DNA of 64,000 nucleotides from Natrinema sp031626495 (GTDB lineage: Archaea > Halobacteriota > Halobacteria > Halobacteriales > Natrialbaceae), in contig NZ_JAMQOJ010000002.1 of the NCBI RefSeq assembly GCF_031626495.1, positions 62,001 through 126,000 on the forward strand. Direction: 5' to 3'. The position numbers and the translations under genes are program-made. Numbering within the stretch: position 1 is the first letter of the stretch; every line of letters starts with the position of its first letter. The notes beneath the pieces were generated by a model. It saw only the letters and a list, made by a program, of their open reading frames with translations. It was not told where the DNA came from and ran no database searches. Below are positions 52,301 through 60,718 of this stretch, one piece after another.

Positions 52301-54048
52301 CCTCCGTCGAGAGCGACGACGAGGTTCGTGAGGATCTCGAGAGCATTCTCGACGAGGCTGCGGCTGTCCTACCAGAGAAACACCTACGATGGCACTACCG
52401 AAGCCGGACGGACGAACTCATCGAGTTCTCCAATCAGAAGTACTACGCGGGCCGGCTTCGTACTTTCCCCGAGAACGAGCCAGAGACGCCGACAGGCGTC
52501 GAATTCGACTATTGCGAGGATGGGCTCTACGACCGAGGTGGATCCCGCCAGAACATCCCTGAAGCCGAGCAAGTCGTCGATCGAATCGTCGAACACGCGT
52601 CGGAATATCCAGACAAAAGTCTGGGTGTCGTCGCGTTTAGCGCGGCCCAAGAGCAGGCGATTCGCGATACCATCGAGAAGCGGCGAAAACAGAGCCCAAC
52701 TCTCGATCGATTTATCGACGAGGACGACGCAGTTGAGGGGTTCTTCGTAAAGAACCTCGAGTCGGTCCAAGGGGACGAACGCGACGTAATGTTGTTTAGC
52801 GTGGGCTACGGGCCAGACGACGCCGGAAAGCTCTCGATGAACTTCGGCCCCCTCAACAACGATGGCGGCGAACGCCGGCTCAACGTCGCGGTCACACGAG
52901 CGAAGGAACGGGTCATCGTCGTTTCGTCGATCCAACCGAGTGAGATCGATACCAGTGGGACAGACGCACGGGGCGTCGTGGACTTCAAAAAATATCTCAA
53001 GTACGCCAAGAAAGGAGATCGCGTACTGATCCGAGACGACGAGATTACCGAAACGCTCGAATTCGACTCTTCCTTCGAAGAGGCCGTGTACACGGCTCTG
53101 GAAGACGAAGGATACGACGTCGTTACGCAAGTCCAGAGCTCGGGCTATAGCATCGACCTTGCGATCAAGCATCCCGAGCGACCGGGAGAATTTATCCTCG
53201 GAATCGAGTGTGATGGCGCTGCCTATCACTCCTCGCGGACCGCTCGTGATCGCGATCGAACTCGCCAGATGGTCCTTGAAAACCTCGGATGGACGATCCA
53301 TCGTATCTGGTCACCGGACTGGGCCTCAAACGAAGACGGAGAACTACGGAAAATCCGTGAGAAGGTCGACTCAATGACGGAAGGCGACCGTCCCGAATCG
53401 TCCGTGGATATCGAGGTAGATCCTGTCGACGCCGAGACGACCGAAAATCCGAAGCACGACGGCGGCCATCCGGACTTCGTTCCGTATCAAGCCCCGACAA
53501 CCGACGCGAGACCGGTAGAGAGTTTTGATGATTTGATTGATCACCGAATACGGTCGAACCTCTCGGAGTTGGTCGACGAATACGGGCCGATCGAGGAGGA
53601 ACAGGCATACCGGGTTCTTCTGGATGGGTGGGGAATTAACAGATTGGGTAAACGTATTCGTCGGTCGCTGGAAAGCACGACCCGAGAGTTACACGGTCAG
53701 CAATTACATGATCACGATGGCTTCCTTTGGCCGGATAGCCCGGATGAATCGATCACTGTTCGCGTAGCGAATGGTGGTGACAAGCGGAACATCGAGGAAA
53801 TCCCGATCGAAGAAATCGCGAAAGCGGCATACGTTATTCTCGACAATGGGTTGGAGATATCTAGAGAGGATCTCGTCCTCGAGACGGCACGTCAACTCGG
53901 CTATAGTCGGATTGGGTCGAATATCGAATCCCGTACCGGGCATGCAATCGATCTATTAGAGGAGATCAGTGCGGTGGATAGCGGCGATCGACTTCGATGT
54001 ATTGAGGTCGATGTTGATAGTGTTCTCTACCACCAGGTCTATCACTAA
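49390..54048 (+). CDS. DUF4011 superfamily I helicase with Vsr-like (MTES_1575) nuclease domain
   Basis: 1552 aa from ATG 49390 (MGGSQLDKKIDSW); the longer frame from 49213 overlaps the promoter. DUF4011 at residues 1-230 (WKEQLLDLTRRNNMVDFSAT). SF1 helicase with Walker A QGPPGTGKSQT at about 308, Walker B IFDEASQIMP at about 932, then GDTKQLPPTNFF and the late VAVTRAKERVIVV. A Vsr/DUF559-type nuclease at about 1220-1310 (FEEAVYTALEDEGYDVV, LGIECDGAAYHSSRTARDRD). A DUF3320-like C-terminal region. The architecture is that of large helicase-nucleases frequent in defence islands. It probably unwinds and cuts foreign or modified DNA. It is a single-gene unit between the McrBC and AddAB-like clusters. 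Confidence 0.85.
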   Translation: MGGSQLDKKIDSWKEQLLDLTRRNNMVDFSATKTKSLPTQATSWRTVVGRLADNDTLYVYRPRVLSDSDETDIELVPESSDETELIPTREPDEVENSLYNISLNQRKHLQEKGVDSLYLALGMFEWFSVDYSDTKLRSPLFLASVSIDRETVSDPNRHDYVITSDDEVIINPALRKKLASEFGISLPNNETFGLDDLVDTAAEIESIIDGRDRWQITDDIVLGIFDFAKLSLYNDLEENRKAIKSNPIIRALNGDQSVLNTDIGNVPTADTLDKQVDPVDTYQVLEADSSQQEAIEAAKSGVSFVLQGPPGTGKSQTIANILAEKLAAGERVLFVSEKQAALDVVKSRMEEVGLGRFCLSAHGQKATKDDILSSLETELNASTVKEPRERAQQLGKLRKRREELNEYGDLIHRDIGARSVTPYEAHGVLSTVDDAPRTSWSLDDPLAVTDAEYDQTIDQLEQLEEFETEIEEYDSHPWRHTTITNWQVDTADRMRESIKSQRQVLDDIAALSERLNDKLGLRIESIDQFDDIVTTLELLANRPDIEWQPRYFETDFYRSERQLTDLKERCVRIGELEDSLLKTYDRSYLSEDGQELSRELSNYGILRYVSPSYRRLKQRILEHGVSSYSPGIDELRSDAKDLAELQTAKEERREYESLIDQIGYLYEGTDTDWEQLEAVRSWVQNVKSIDSIDTERIQNLLTNDSLEVADLLDTARDLLTEWEETSEFFRESIDVDSVITEDGSSLYAASIAETDSQLATFEDQIGCLKDWIRFTQRFEEAKGAFAGEFVSEYVTADHSPDRLVDAFERQFYTDWINAVYNETELGNFSATQQEKRLDEFRRLDKKQQELAKVEIQHRVTSRRPTMSLEHASSSQQVLLRREIEKQRNRKPLRQLFDEAGDMITRLKPCFMMSPLAVAQYLKTTSIDFDVVIFDEASQIMPHDAVSSLIRADQAIIVGDTKQLPPTNFFNASVESDDEVREDLESILDEAAAVLPEKHLRWHYRSRTDELIEFSNQKYYAGRLRTFPENEPETPTGVEFDYCEDGLYDRGGSRQNIPEAEQVVDRIVEHASEYPDKSLGVVAFSAAQEQAIRDTIEKRRKQSPTLDRFIDEDDAVEGFFVKNLESVQGDERDVMLFSVGYGPDDAGKLSMNFGPLNNDGGERRLNVAVTRAKERVIVVSSIQPSEIDTSGTDARGVVDFKKYLKYAKKGDRVLIRDDEITETLEFDSSFEEAVYTALEDEGYDVVTQVQSSGYSIDLAIKHPERPGEFILGIECDGAAYHSSRTARDRDRTRQMVLENLGWTIHRIWSPDWASNEDGELRKIREKVDSMTEGDRPESSVDIEVDPVDAETTENPKHDGGHPDFVPYQAPTTDARPVESFDDLIDHRIRSNLSELVDEYGPIEEEQAYRVLLDGWGINRLGKRIRRSLESTTRELHGQQLHDHDGFLWPDSPDESITVRVANGGDKRNIEEIPIEEIAKAAYVILDNGLEISREDLVLETARQLGYSRIGSNIESRTGHAIDLLEEISAVDSGDRLRCIEVDVDSVLYHQVYH

Positions 54049-54225
54049 TTTCCACTCCAGACGACATTTCTGACATAATTGAGTCATCAAATGAATGTGT
54101 GATGATGAATTATATACCGTTGCTGGTTGCCGTGTGGGTGTGTCGCAAATTGGCAACGAAACAACCACCACAGATTGAGTTGACAGAAGATGATCACCCG
54201 TGTGCTTCGGATCGGGATCCTCACG

Positions 54226-54650
54226 ATGGAAATAGCAGAAACCTCGAAAGAAGAGGAGTTTGTAAAGCGGTCTTTCAACGAGATGAAGCGGGACTTAGAA
54301 GAAGAAATCGAACGGATAGTGCGGGAAGTCGAAGCTAAGTTCGGAACCGACGGCGAGGTACCACAGATTTTCGACGAACATCTCGGTCCTGATGGAAAGC
54401 TTAAGCGGCAGCTCAAAGAGACATTTAGTGAAGACGGTACATTCGTTGAGTGTCTTGATAGAGAGCTTGGAGAGGATGGTGAACGCATACAGGCGGCTCT
54501 CGATCCAGACCGTGAAGGAACACCCACCTATCGCTTAAAGCAGGACTTCTAGGAGGAAATTGGTTCGCTACGGGACAAGGTAGAAGAGCAAGCAACTAAA
54601 GAAGAGATCACTCAAAAGACACCGCTAAAGGGCCACAAAACCCAGACATG
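54226..54650 (+). pseudogene. truncated coiled-coil protein remnant
   Basis: From ATG 54226 the frame reads as a helical acidic protein (EEFVKRSFNEMKRDLEEEI, then LGPDGKLKRQLKETFSEDG and LGEDGERIQAALDPDREG) up to TAG at 54550-54552. After the stop, the same frame continues protein-like (EEIGSLRDKVEEQATKEE, ITQKTPLKG) until about 54628, then loses character. In haloarchaea such a start normally leads into a longer nuclease- or RmuC-like protein, so this is probably a 5' fragment with a premature stop. Confidence 0.55.
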
Positions 54651-54838
54651 GCACTCCAGGGCGTGAACTGGCTGGGATACCTCAGCTCATCCAGAAAGAT
54701 GGTGGCCGGTACCGGCTCACTATCGAGAGATGACAGTTTCCCAATGACACTGCTGAGTCCTGCGCAGATCCTGCTGCATTCACGTTACAGATACCGACAT
54801 ACAGACTTATTGTCCGGTAATCGAACACGCTATGCATC

Positions 54839-57499
54839 GTGTCATTCAAGCAGTCGAAACCGATCGATCGGCTGTATCACGAGGTCGCCGACTACGACCT
54901 CGTGATCGTCCCTGACTCACCGCTCGCAGACGCCCTCAATCGACGCCTCGAGCGGGCCCACTTCGGCCCGTTCGCGATTACACCGCGACGGCTCGCGACG
55001 CGACGCCGGGAGACCGCGGAGGACCGCACTGCGTTCCTCAAGGTGATCGACAGGACCGAGCTGGGCTGGAAGGAAATAGCCTACACCGTCGGCAACGTCC
55101 TCCAGTGCTGGGAGTACCGTGGGACCGCCGACGCAATCCTCGAGTACGAGGCGTTCGACACGCCGGCGACCAGAACCGTCGTCGACATCGTTAGCTCGCT
55201 GCAGACATCCTCACGATTGCTCGCGGACTATGAGATCGACATCGGCGCAGACGAGTCGGTCGCGGTCGTCGGCCAGTCCCAATTGACGAACCTCGAACGC
55301 TCGATTCTTCCCACCGAGTACGATTCGGTCGACCGGTTTACCGAAGACGGGTTCGAACTGCCGCCGTTTCGGATCTTCGAGTCGCCGGCGGCGATCGTCG
55401 ATGCGGTTCTCGACACCGTCACGCGCGACAACGCGGACGATATCGGGATCGTCCTCGATGCGAGCAGCGAGTATTCACCACTCATCGAGTCGGCGCTCGA
55501 GACGGCGGAAATTCCGTACTACGGCGGCCCCGGCTTCATGGACGATCGGGATCACCGTGCGTTCGTGCAGTTGCTGCGCTGTACGACGGCCGGCTCCGAT
55601 ACCCGCGTTCGCTCCGTGAAGCCACTGCTCTCGTGTCTCGATGCGACAGTGCCCGTCGAGCACGACGAAAAGCGGCTCACCGACGTCGACGATCCCGAGA
55701 TCGAATGGCTCCGTGAGTTTACCGAGCAAGCGGACGCACTCACCTTCGAAGTAGCGCTGAACGCGTACGAGGAACGCACGGGACGAACGCTCGAGGCGTT
55801 CTGCAAGGAACTCGATCAGCTCGGCCTACTCGCGGAGCCGATCACGGCCAACGGGATCGATCGACTCGTCTTCTATCTGGAGACCTACGAGGTACCGATC
55901 GATCGGGACAACGAGGGGGTCCTGCTGGCGGATGCGAAATCAGCGTCGTTCGTCGACCGGCCAGTCGTCTTCTATCTGGGACTCGACGAAAACTGGACCC
56001 ACGACTCGCCGAACCGGCCGTGGGTCGATCGCGACGAGGAGTACGAGCGAAACATCGACGGCTTCCAGTCGCTCCTCCAGAGCGGTGTCGACCGGCATTA
56101 TCTCGTGCAGGATACGGCCGGTGGCTCACCCGTTACGCCGTGTCTGTACTTCGACGAACTGCTCGAGAGCGAGTACGAACGGTTCAGCGATCTCGAGTCG
56201 ATCCGTCACGCGCGAACGGACCGGCCGACCGGTGACGGCTTCGACCGGGTGCCGCTGGAGACAGCCGTCGAACCCGAACACGTTGAGACGGTCAGTCAGT
56301 CAAGTCTGAACACCTACGCGAACTCGCCGCGGGATTACTGCTTCGAACGGCTCGTAGAGACACCGGACAGACACTACTTCGTCGAAGGGAACCGCTTTCA
56401 CGACTTCGCCGAGTTCGTCGTCAATCATCCCGAGTTCGTCGACGATGCGCGTCTCGAGGAGGTCGTCGATATCATGATCGAGGAAACGCGTGCGTTTCAT
56501 CGGAGCATCGACCTCGAGACGCAGCGCACGCGATATCGGATCGGCCTCGAGACGATCTGCGAGTACCTCGAGGAACACGCGCTAGTCGACACCGCGTTCC
56601 TGACGCCGTCTAGCGGCTGGGGAGCGAATTTCTTCGCGGAATACTTCGATCGACCTGTCGACTCGCCGGTGACCGAACGGTGGTTCGAAGACGACGAGCT
56701 TCGGCTCAAGGGGAAGATCGACCTCGTGCAGTCATCGACACAGTTAGTCGATTTCAAGAGCGGGAGCCGAAACGCCTCGTCACAGGTCACGAAACACGCC
56801 TCGATCGACGACCCGAGTGACAAGCCGGACTTTCAGGCGTTGTGCTACCTCACGTATTGGCGGCAGCACCAGCCCGACGAGCGCCTCGAGTTCACGTTTT
56901 TCCACTTCCTCGAAACACTCGACGACGTCGTTGCCGGCAACGACTCCCTCGAGGACTGCTTGACGACAGTGACATACCGTCCGGTCGCGTTCGACAAGTT
57001 CGTCCAATCCGAAACGGTCTTCGACGAACTTCGGGAAGACGCCGCGAACGCCTGTAACAAGACGTTCTCGAAGACCGATTACGAGACGTATCTGTCCGTC
57101 TTCGATACCCACGACATTCCGAGAACGCGGGATGCTGACGAGATAGCCGACTCCCCCTTCGGCGAGGCGCTCCTCGAACGACTGATCGACGACGTTGGGG
57201 ACTACAAGTACGTCAGGAAGGGCTGTACGCAAGCGTTCAGGCATCTCTGCAGCTACCGAAAAGAGGGATACTTTGTGGAAGATCTCGATGCATTCGAACG
57301 CTTCGTCGACGAGCAACTCGAGGAATTGAACCGCTACCGTCGCGGCGAGGACCGGTTCCCGGTCGCGGGGCGTGCCGGCGAACCGAACTACCGCTACGTG
57401 GACAACCGCGATATGCTACTTACCGACCCCCGCTCCGCTCGAAGCGCCTCACAGAATTCGACTACGACCGAGGTTGAAGACGCGGAGGTGCAGCGATGA
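54839..57499 (+). CDS. AddB-like protein with RecB-type nuclease domain
   Basis: 886 aa from GTG 54839 (MSFKQSKPIDRLYHEVADYD). The N-terminal half has the layout of an inactive helicase (no Walker A). The C-terminal part carries a RecB-family nuclease: LKGKIDLVQ near residue 624 and QLVDFKSGSRN near 642 (Asp...Asp-x-Lys). Cys residues near 499 (SPRDYCFERL), 737 (DAANACNKTF), 794 (RKGCTQAF) and 804 (HLCSYRKEGY) could hold an Fe-S cluster as in AddB, although the spacing is not the classic one. Its stop overlaps the next start (ATGA). Together with the downstream UvrD-like protein it forms an AddAB-like dual-nuclease pair for double-strand-end processing. Confidence 0.75.
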   Translation: MSFKQSKPIDRLYHEVADYDLVIVPDSPLADALNRRLERAHFGPFAITPRRLATRRRETAEDRTAFLKVIDRTELGWKEIAYTVGNVLQCWEYRGTADAILEYEAFDTPATRTVVDIVSSLQTSSRLLADYEIDIGADESVAVVGQSQLTNLERSILPTEYDSVDRFTEDGFELPPFRIFESPAAIVDAVLDTVTRDNADDIGIVLDASSEYSPLIESALETAEIPYYGGPGFMDDRDHRAFVQLLRCTTAGSDTRVRSVKPLLSCLDATVPVEHDEKRLTDVDDPEIEWLREFTEQADALTFEVALNAYEERTGRTLEAFCKELDQLGLLAEPITANGIDRLVFYLETYEVPIDRDNEGVLLADAKSASFVDRPVVFYLGLDENWTHDSPNRPWVDRDEEYERNIDGFQSLLQSGVDRHYLVQDTAGGSPVTPCLYFDELLESEYERFSDLESIRHARTDRPTGDGFDRVPLETAVEPEHVETVSQSSLNTYANSPRDYCFERLVETPDRHYFVEGNRFHDFAEFVVNHPEFVDDARLEEVVDIMIEETRAFHRSIDLETQRTRYRIGLETICEYLEEHALVDTAFLTPSSGWGANFFAEYFDRPVDSPVTERWFEDDELRLKGKIDLVQSSTQLVDFKSGSRNASSQVTKHASIDDPSDKPDFQALCYLTYWRQHQPDERLEFTFFHFLETLDDVVAGNDSLEDCLTTVTYRPVAFDKFVQSETVFDELREDAANACNKTFSKTDYETYLSVFDTHDIPRTRDADEIADSPFGEALLERLIDDVGDYKYVRKGCTQAFRHLCSYRKEGYFVEDLDAFERFVDEQLEELNRYRRGEDRFPVAGRAGEPNYRYVDNRDMLLTDPRSARSASQNSTTTEVEDAEVQR

Positions 57500-60375
57500 C
57501 GACACCGATCGAAGAGCGATCAGCAACCGAGACGCCGTCACCGAACGACCGGCAGCAGGAACTCATCGAGAGCACAGACGGGCTATATCTCGTCGACGCC
57601 GGCGCCGGGACTGGCAAGACGTTCACGGTGACTCGTCGCTACGCGAATATTGTTACCCAGCCCGACATCGAACCTGACGATATCCTCCTGATCACGTTCA
57701 CGCGCAACGCGGCGACGGAGATGAAAGACCGGATCGTCGCAGAGTGTGACTACGATATGCGGGCGCTCAACGACGCGCCGATCCAGACGTTCCACAGTCT
57801 GTGTAACGACATCCTCGATCAGCACGGCTTCCACGCGCCGTCCTATCTCGGGATCGACGACGCAATCACCAGCTCGACGCGAATCCTCGAGAACGAGACC
57901 ATCGAAGGGGAGTACTTTCAGGAGTTCATCGATCGGTTCAGCGACGATCACGACGAGTACGCCGACCTCCTCCGGTGTCTCTCCGATCCGACCGAACTGC
58001 TCGATCTGCTCAACAATCTCGCGTCGAAAGGGATCTTTCCGACTGCAGACGGCTGGTATCGCAATGGCAGGGAGACTCTCGAGGGAGATTTCGAGGCGTT
58101 CAAGGAGGCGTTCGACGAGGTGAATCAGCCGCGAAACGGCGGTAGCAAGCAGTCAACGCTCCGCTCGCGGCTCGGTCGCTACGGGAGGAACAAGTGCTAC
58201 CTGCCCGACGCTCCTGATCGGAGTGAGCTCCGCGGCGAGTACGGCTCGAAGGCCGTCCCCGAGGATGTCGCCGAACGAGTCTTCACCGAGGACCGCGACC
58301 ACCTCATCGCGTTCGTCCACGATGTCTACTTCGAGTATCTCGAGTTCGCGCTCGGACGGAACTACCTGAACTTCTCGTTCCTCCAGCTGTTCGCGTTCGT
58401 GTTGTGCTGTGAGGACAGCGGGCTCCGCGAGGACCTCGCGTTCGAGTACGTGATGATCGACGAGTTCCAGGACTCGAGCGAGATCCAGTTCAAACTCGCG
58501 TTGCTCCTGTCGAGAACTGAAAATTTCTGCGTCGTCGGCGACTGGAAACAGAGCATCTACTCCTTCCAGTACGCGGCGGTCGAGAACATCACTGAGTTCG
58601 AATCCCGGTTGGAGCGCTTCGCCGGCGAATTGAACGACGACGCCGAACGGGTCTCGTTCCCGCTCGAACCCGTGACGACGATCGAACTCGAGCGGAACTA
58701 CCGCTCGACGCAGCCGATCCTGGACTTCTCCGAGCACGCGCTCGTGACCCCAGGGAGCAGCAACGAGTCGGTCGATCAGGAGTCGGTCCTCGAGGACGTC
58801 GTCTCGCTGACCGCGACCACCGACCACGATCACTCGCGGATCGAAGCCATTCAGCACAGCGACGAGCACGAGGCGATCCTCACGAAGATCCAAGAGATCG
58901 TCGATAACGCCGAGTACGCGGTCGAAGATGACGGCGAGTTGCGGCCGCCGTCGTACGGGGATATCGCCGTTCTCACCCGAACTCGTGATTTCGGCCGGGA
59001 GTTGCTCTCGACGGCCGAAGCGTACGAGTTCCCGATGGCCTACGAGGGCGGGATCGAACTTTTCCGGACCGACCAGGCGAAGCTTCTGCTCGCATGGCTG
59101 CGTATCCTCGAAGACGGGTCGGACGCCGACCGGGGCTGGGCAGTCGTGCTTGAGCGAGCCGGCTATACACTCGACGAGATCGATTCCATCCTCGAGCGCG
59201 GAGCCTATCCCGACGAGATGGAGGCGTTTCGCGCCGAACTGTCGACACTGGAGACCCACACGGCGGTCGCGCGGCGCGTGTTCGATCGCTACGGCTACGA
59301 CGGGGCGACGGCGGACGTCGTCCTCACGACAGTCCAGTCGATCCATGGGTCGACGACGATGACGCGTGGAGACCTGATTCGGATCATCGAACAGGGGATC
59401 GAGGATGGATACACCGAGGAAGTACAGGCAGCTGCGGGCGCCGATTCGGTCACTGTCCAGACGATCCACTCGGTCAAAGGCCTCGAGTATCCGATCGTAA
59501 TCCTCGGGAATATGAACAGCGGGAAGTTCCCGCCGGGCGGAGGCTCCGAAGGCACAATCACCTACTCCGAGACGACCGGGCTTCGCCAGCGGAAGTGCTA
59601 CGCTGACGCCCATGGTGACCCGCACGTCTACGATAACTGGCGGGCCGATGTCCTCCGCAAGTGCCGGCCGACCGAGCACGACGAGGAACGGCGCCTCCTC
59701 TATGTCGCAATGACGCGGGCGGAAACCCATCTCCTGTTCGCAGGAGGCGACGAACCGAATACCTTTCTCGAGGAGTTACCGGTCGATGTCGAATCACTCG
59801 CGCCGGCCGTTTCGTCAGTTAATGTCGATGAGACGGATCAGACGCAACTTGATGTCGACATTCCCGATCCAGCGGGGCCGGCGGGGTATTCGCCGCACTC
59901 GCTGATGGACGACAGCATCTTCGAGGGTGTATCAGGCGGACGAGGGATGAATTTCGGATCGCAAGTTCACGAGTTCGCCGAGGACTACGCGCTCGGCAAG
60001 GACGTCATTCCCGATAGTGACGATGAGAAACACATCGAGGCGTTCCTCGACAGTCTTCCAGGAGAGTTGCTCGTTGAGGAGAGAGCCTACCTTCCACTCA
60101 CCGTCGACGATGAACAGATCACGCTCTCCGGTGTGATCGATCTGGTTCACGTGACGGACGACACCGTCGAGATCGTCGACTTCAAAACAGACCGCAGTCG
60201 ACACGCCGAGTCCGAATATCGAATCCAGCTCAGCGTCTACTATCACGTCCTCGAAGACTGGTTCAGTGATCGGACTGTCACTGCATCGATCTTCTATACA
60301 GCTGAAGATGCCCGGGTAGAGATTGATCCGTTATCGGAGGCAGAGCTCGTCACGCTCGCTGACGACCAAGCATAA
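57496..60375 (+). CDS. AddA-like UvrD-family helicase with RecB-type nuclease domain
   Basis: 959 aa, start overlapping the AddB-like stop. Helicase motifs in order: Walker A DAGAGTGKTFTVTRRY near residue 35, TFTRNAATEMKDR (Ia), IDEFQDSSEIQFK near 320 (II), GDWKQSIYSFQYA (III), ELERNYRSTQPI (IV), QTIHSVKGLEYPIVILGN near 655 (V), LLYVAMTRAETHLLF (VI). The C-terminal nuclease has GVIDLVH near 879 and VEIVDFKTDRS near 894, then IQLSVYYHVL. It should unwind DNA ends 3'-5' and degrade a strand with its partner. The role could be recombination repair or degradation of foreign DNA. Confidence 0.85.
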   Translation: MTTPIEERSATETPSPNDRQQELIESTDGLYLVDAGAGTGKTFTVTRRYANIVTQPDIEPDDILLITFTRNAATEMKDRIVAECDYDMRALNDAPIQTFHSLCNDILDQHGFHAPSYLGIDDAITSSTRILENETIEGEYFQEFIDRFSDDHDEYADLLRCLSDPTELLDLLNNLASKGIFPTADGWYRNGRETLEGDFEAFKEAFDEVNQPRNGGSKQSTLRSRLGRYGRNKCYLPDAPDRSELRGEYGSKAVPEDVAERVFTEDRDHLIAFVHDVYFEYLEFALGRNYLNFSFLQLFAFVLCCEDSGLREDLAFEYVMIDEFQDSSEIQFKLALLLSRTENFCVVGDWKQSIYSFQYAAVENITEFESRLERFAGELNDDAERVSFPLEPVTTIELERNYRSTQPILDFSEHALVTPGSSNESVDQESVLEDVVSLTATTDHDHSRIEAIQHSDEHEAILTKIQEIVDNAEYAVEDDGELRPPSYGDIAVLTRTRDFGRELLSTAEAYEFPMAYEGGIELFRTDQAKLLLAWLRILEDGSDADRGWAVVLERAGYTLDEIDSILERGAYPDEMEAFRAELSTLETHTAVARRVFDRYGYDGATADVVLTTVQSIHGSTTMTRGDLIRIIEQGIEDGYTEEVQAAAGADSVTVQTIHSVKGLEYPIVILGNMNSGKFPPGGGSEGTITYSETTGLRQRKCYADAHGDPHVYDNWRADVLRKCRPTEHDEERRLLYVAMTRAETHLLFAGGDEPNTFLEELPVDVESLAPAVSSVNVDETDQTQLDVDIPDPAGPAGYSPHSLMDDSIFEGVSGGRGMNFGSQVHEFAEDYALGKDVIPDSDDEKHIEAFLDSLPGELLVEERAYLPLTVDDEQITLSGVIDLVHVTDDTVEIVDFKTDRSRHAESEYRIQLSVYYHVLEDWFSDRTVTASIFYTAEDARVEIDPLSEAELVTLADDQA

Positions 60376-60718
60376 GTTCGTATAACCTGACGAACTTTCT
60401 GAACTATCGATGTCTCCAGAACGCCTCCGCTCGACCGTCCCAATGTTCGGTGGTGCAACGAATTGCGTTGGCACTCTTCATGCGGTCATCGACCATACTG
60501 ATACGATGGTCTCTGTCAAATTCTCCTGAACTTCTGAACGAAACGGTGGACGCCGACCGGAGACTGTCCTGCTGATCGCTATGCTCTAGTGACGGTCTCG
60601 GCAGCCTGCTCGAACGTAGTTTTCGGCCGTGCCGAGGCTGCGTTTCTCAGACATCAATCGAGGGTACCATGAATTGTAATGCCCGTTATTTTTAACTGCA
60701 ATTGTGGGCGATTCTGTG
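60376..60718. other. intergenic region with MCO promoter
   Basis: TTATTTTTAA at 60686-60695 lies 24 to 33 bases before the ATG at 60719, a TATA-type element for a leaderless transcript. No gene is visible in the rest. Confidence 0.5.

Noticed and set aside
52384..53301. 305-residue minus-strand open frame
   Set aside because: Antisense to the helicase-nuclease region of the DUF4011 gene, with no independent protein pattern.
58153..59730. 525-residue minus-strand open frame
   Set aside because: It is antisense to the AddA-like gene, whose helicase motifs are complete. High-GC codon bias explains the open frame.
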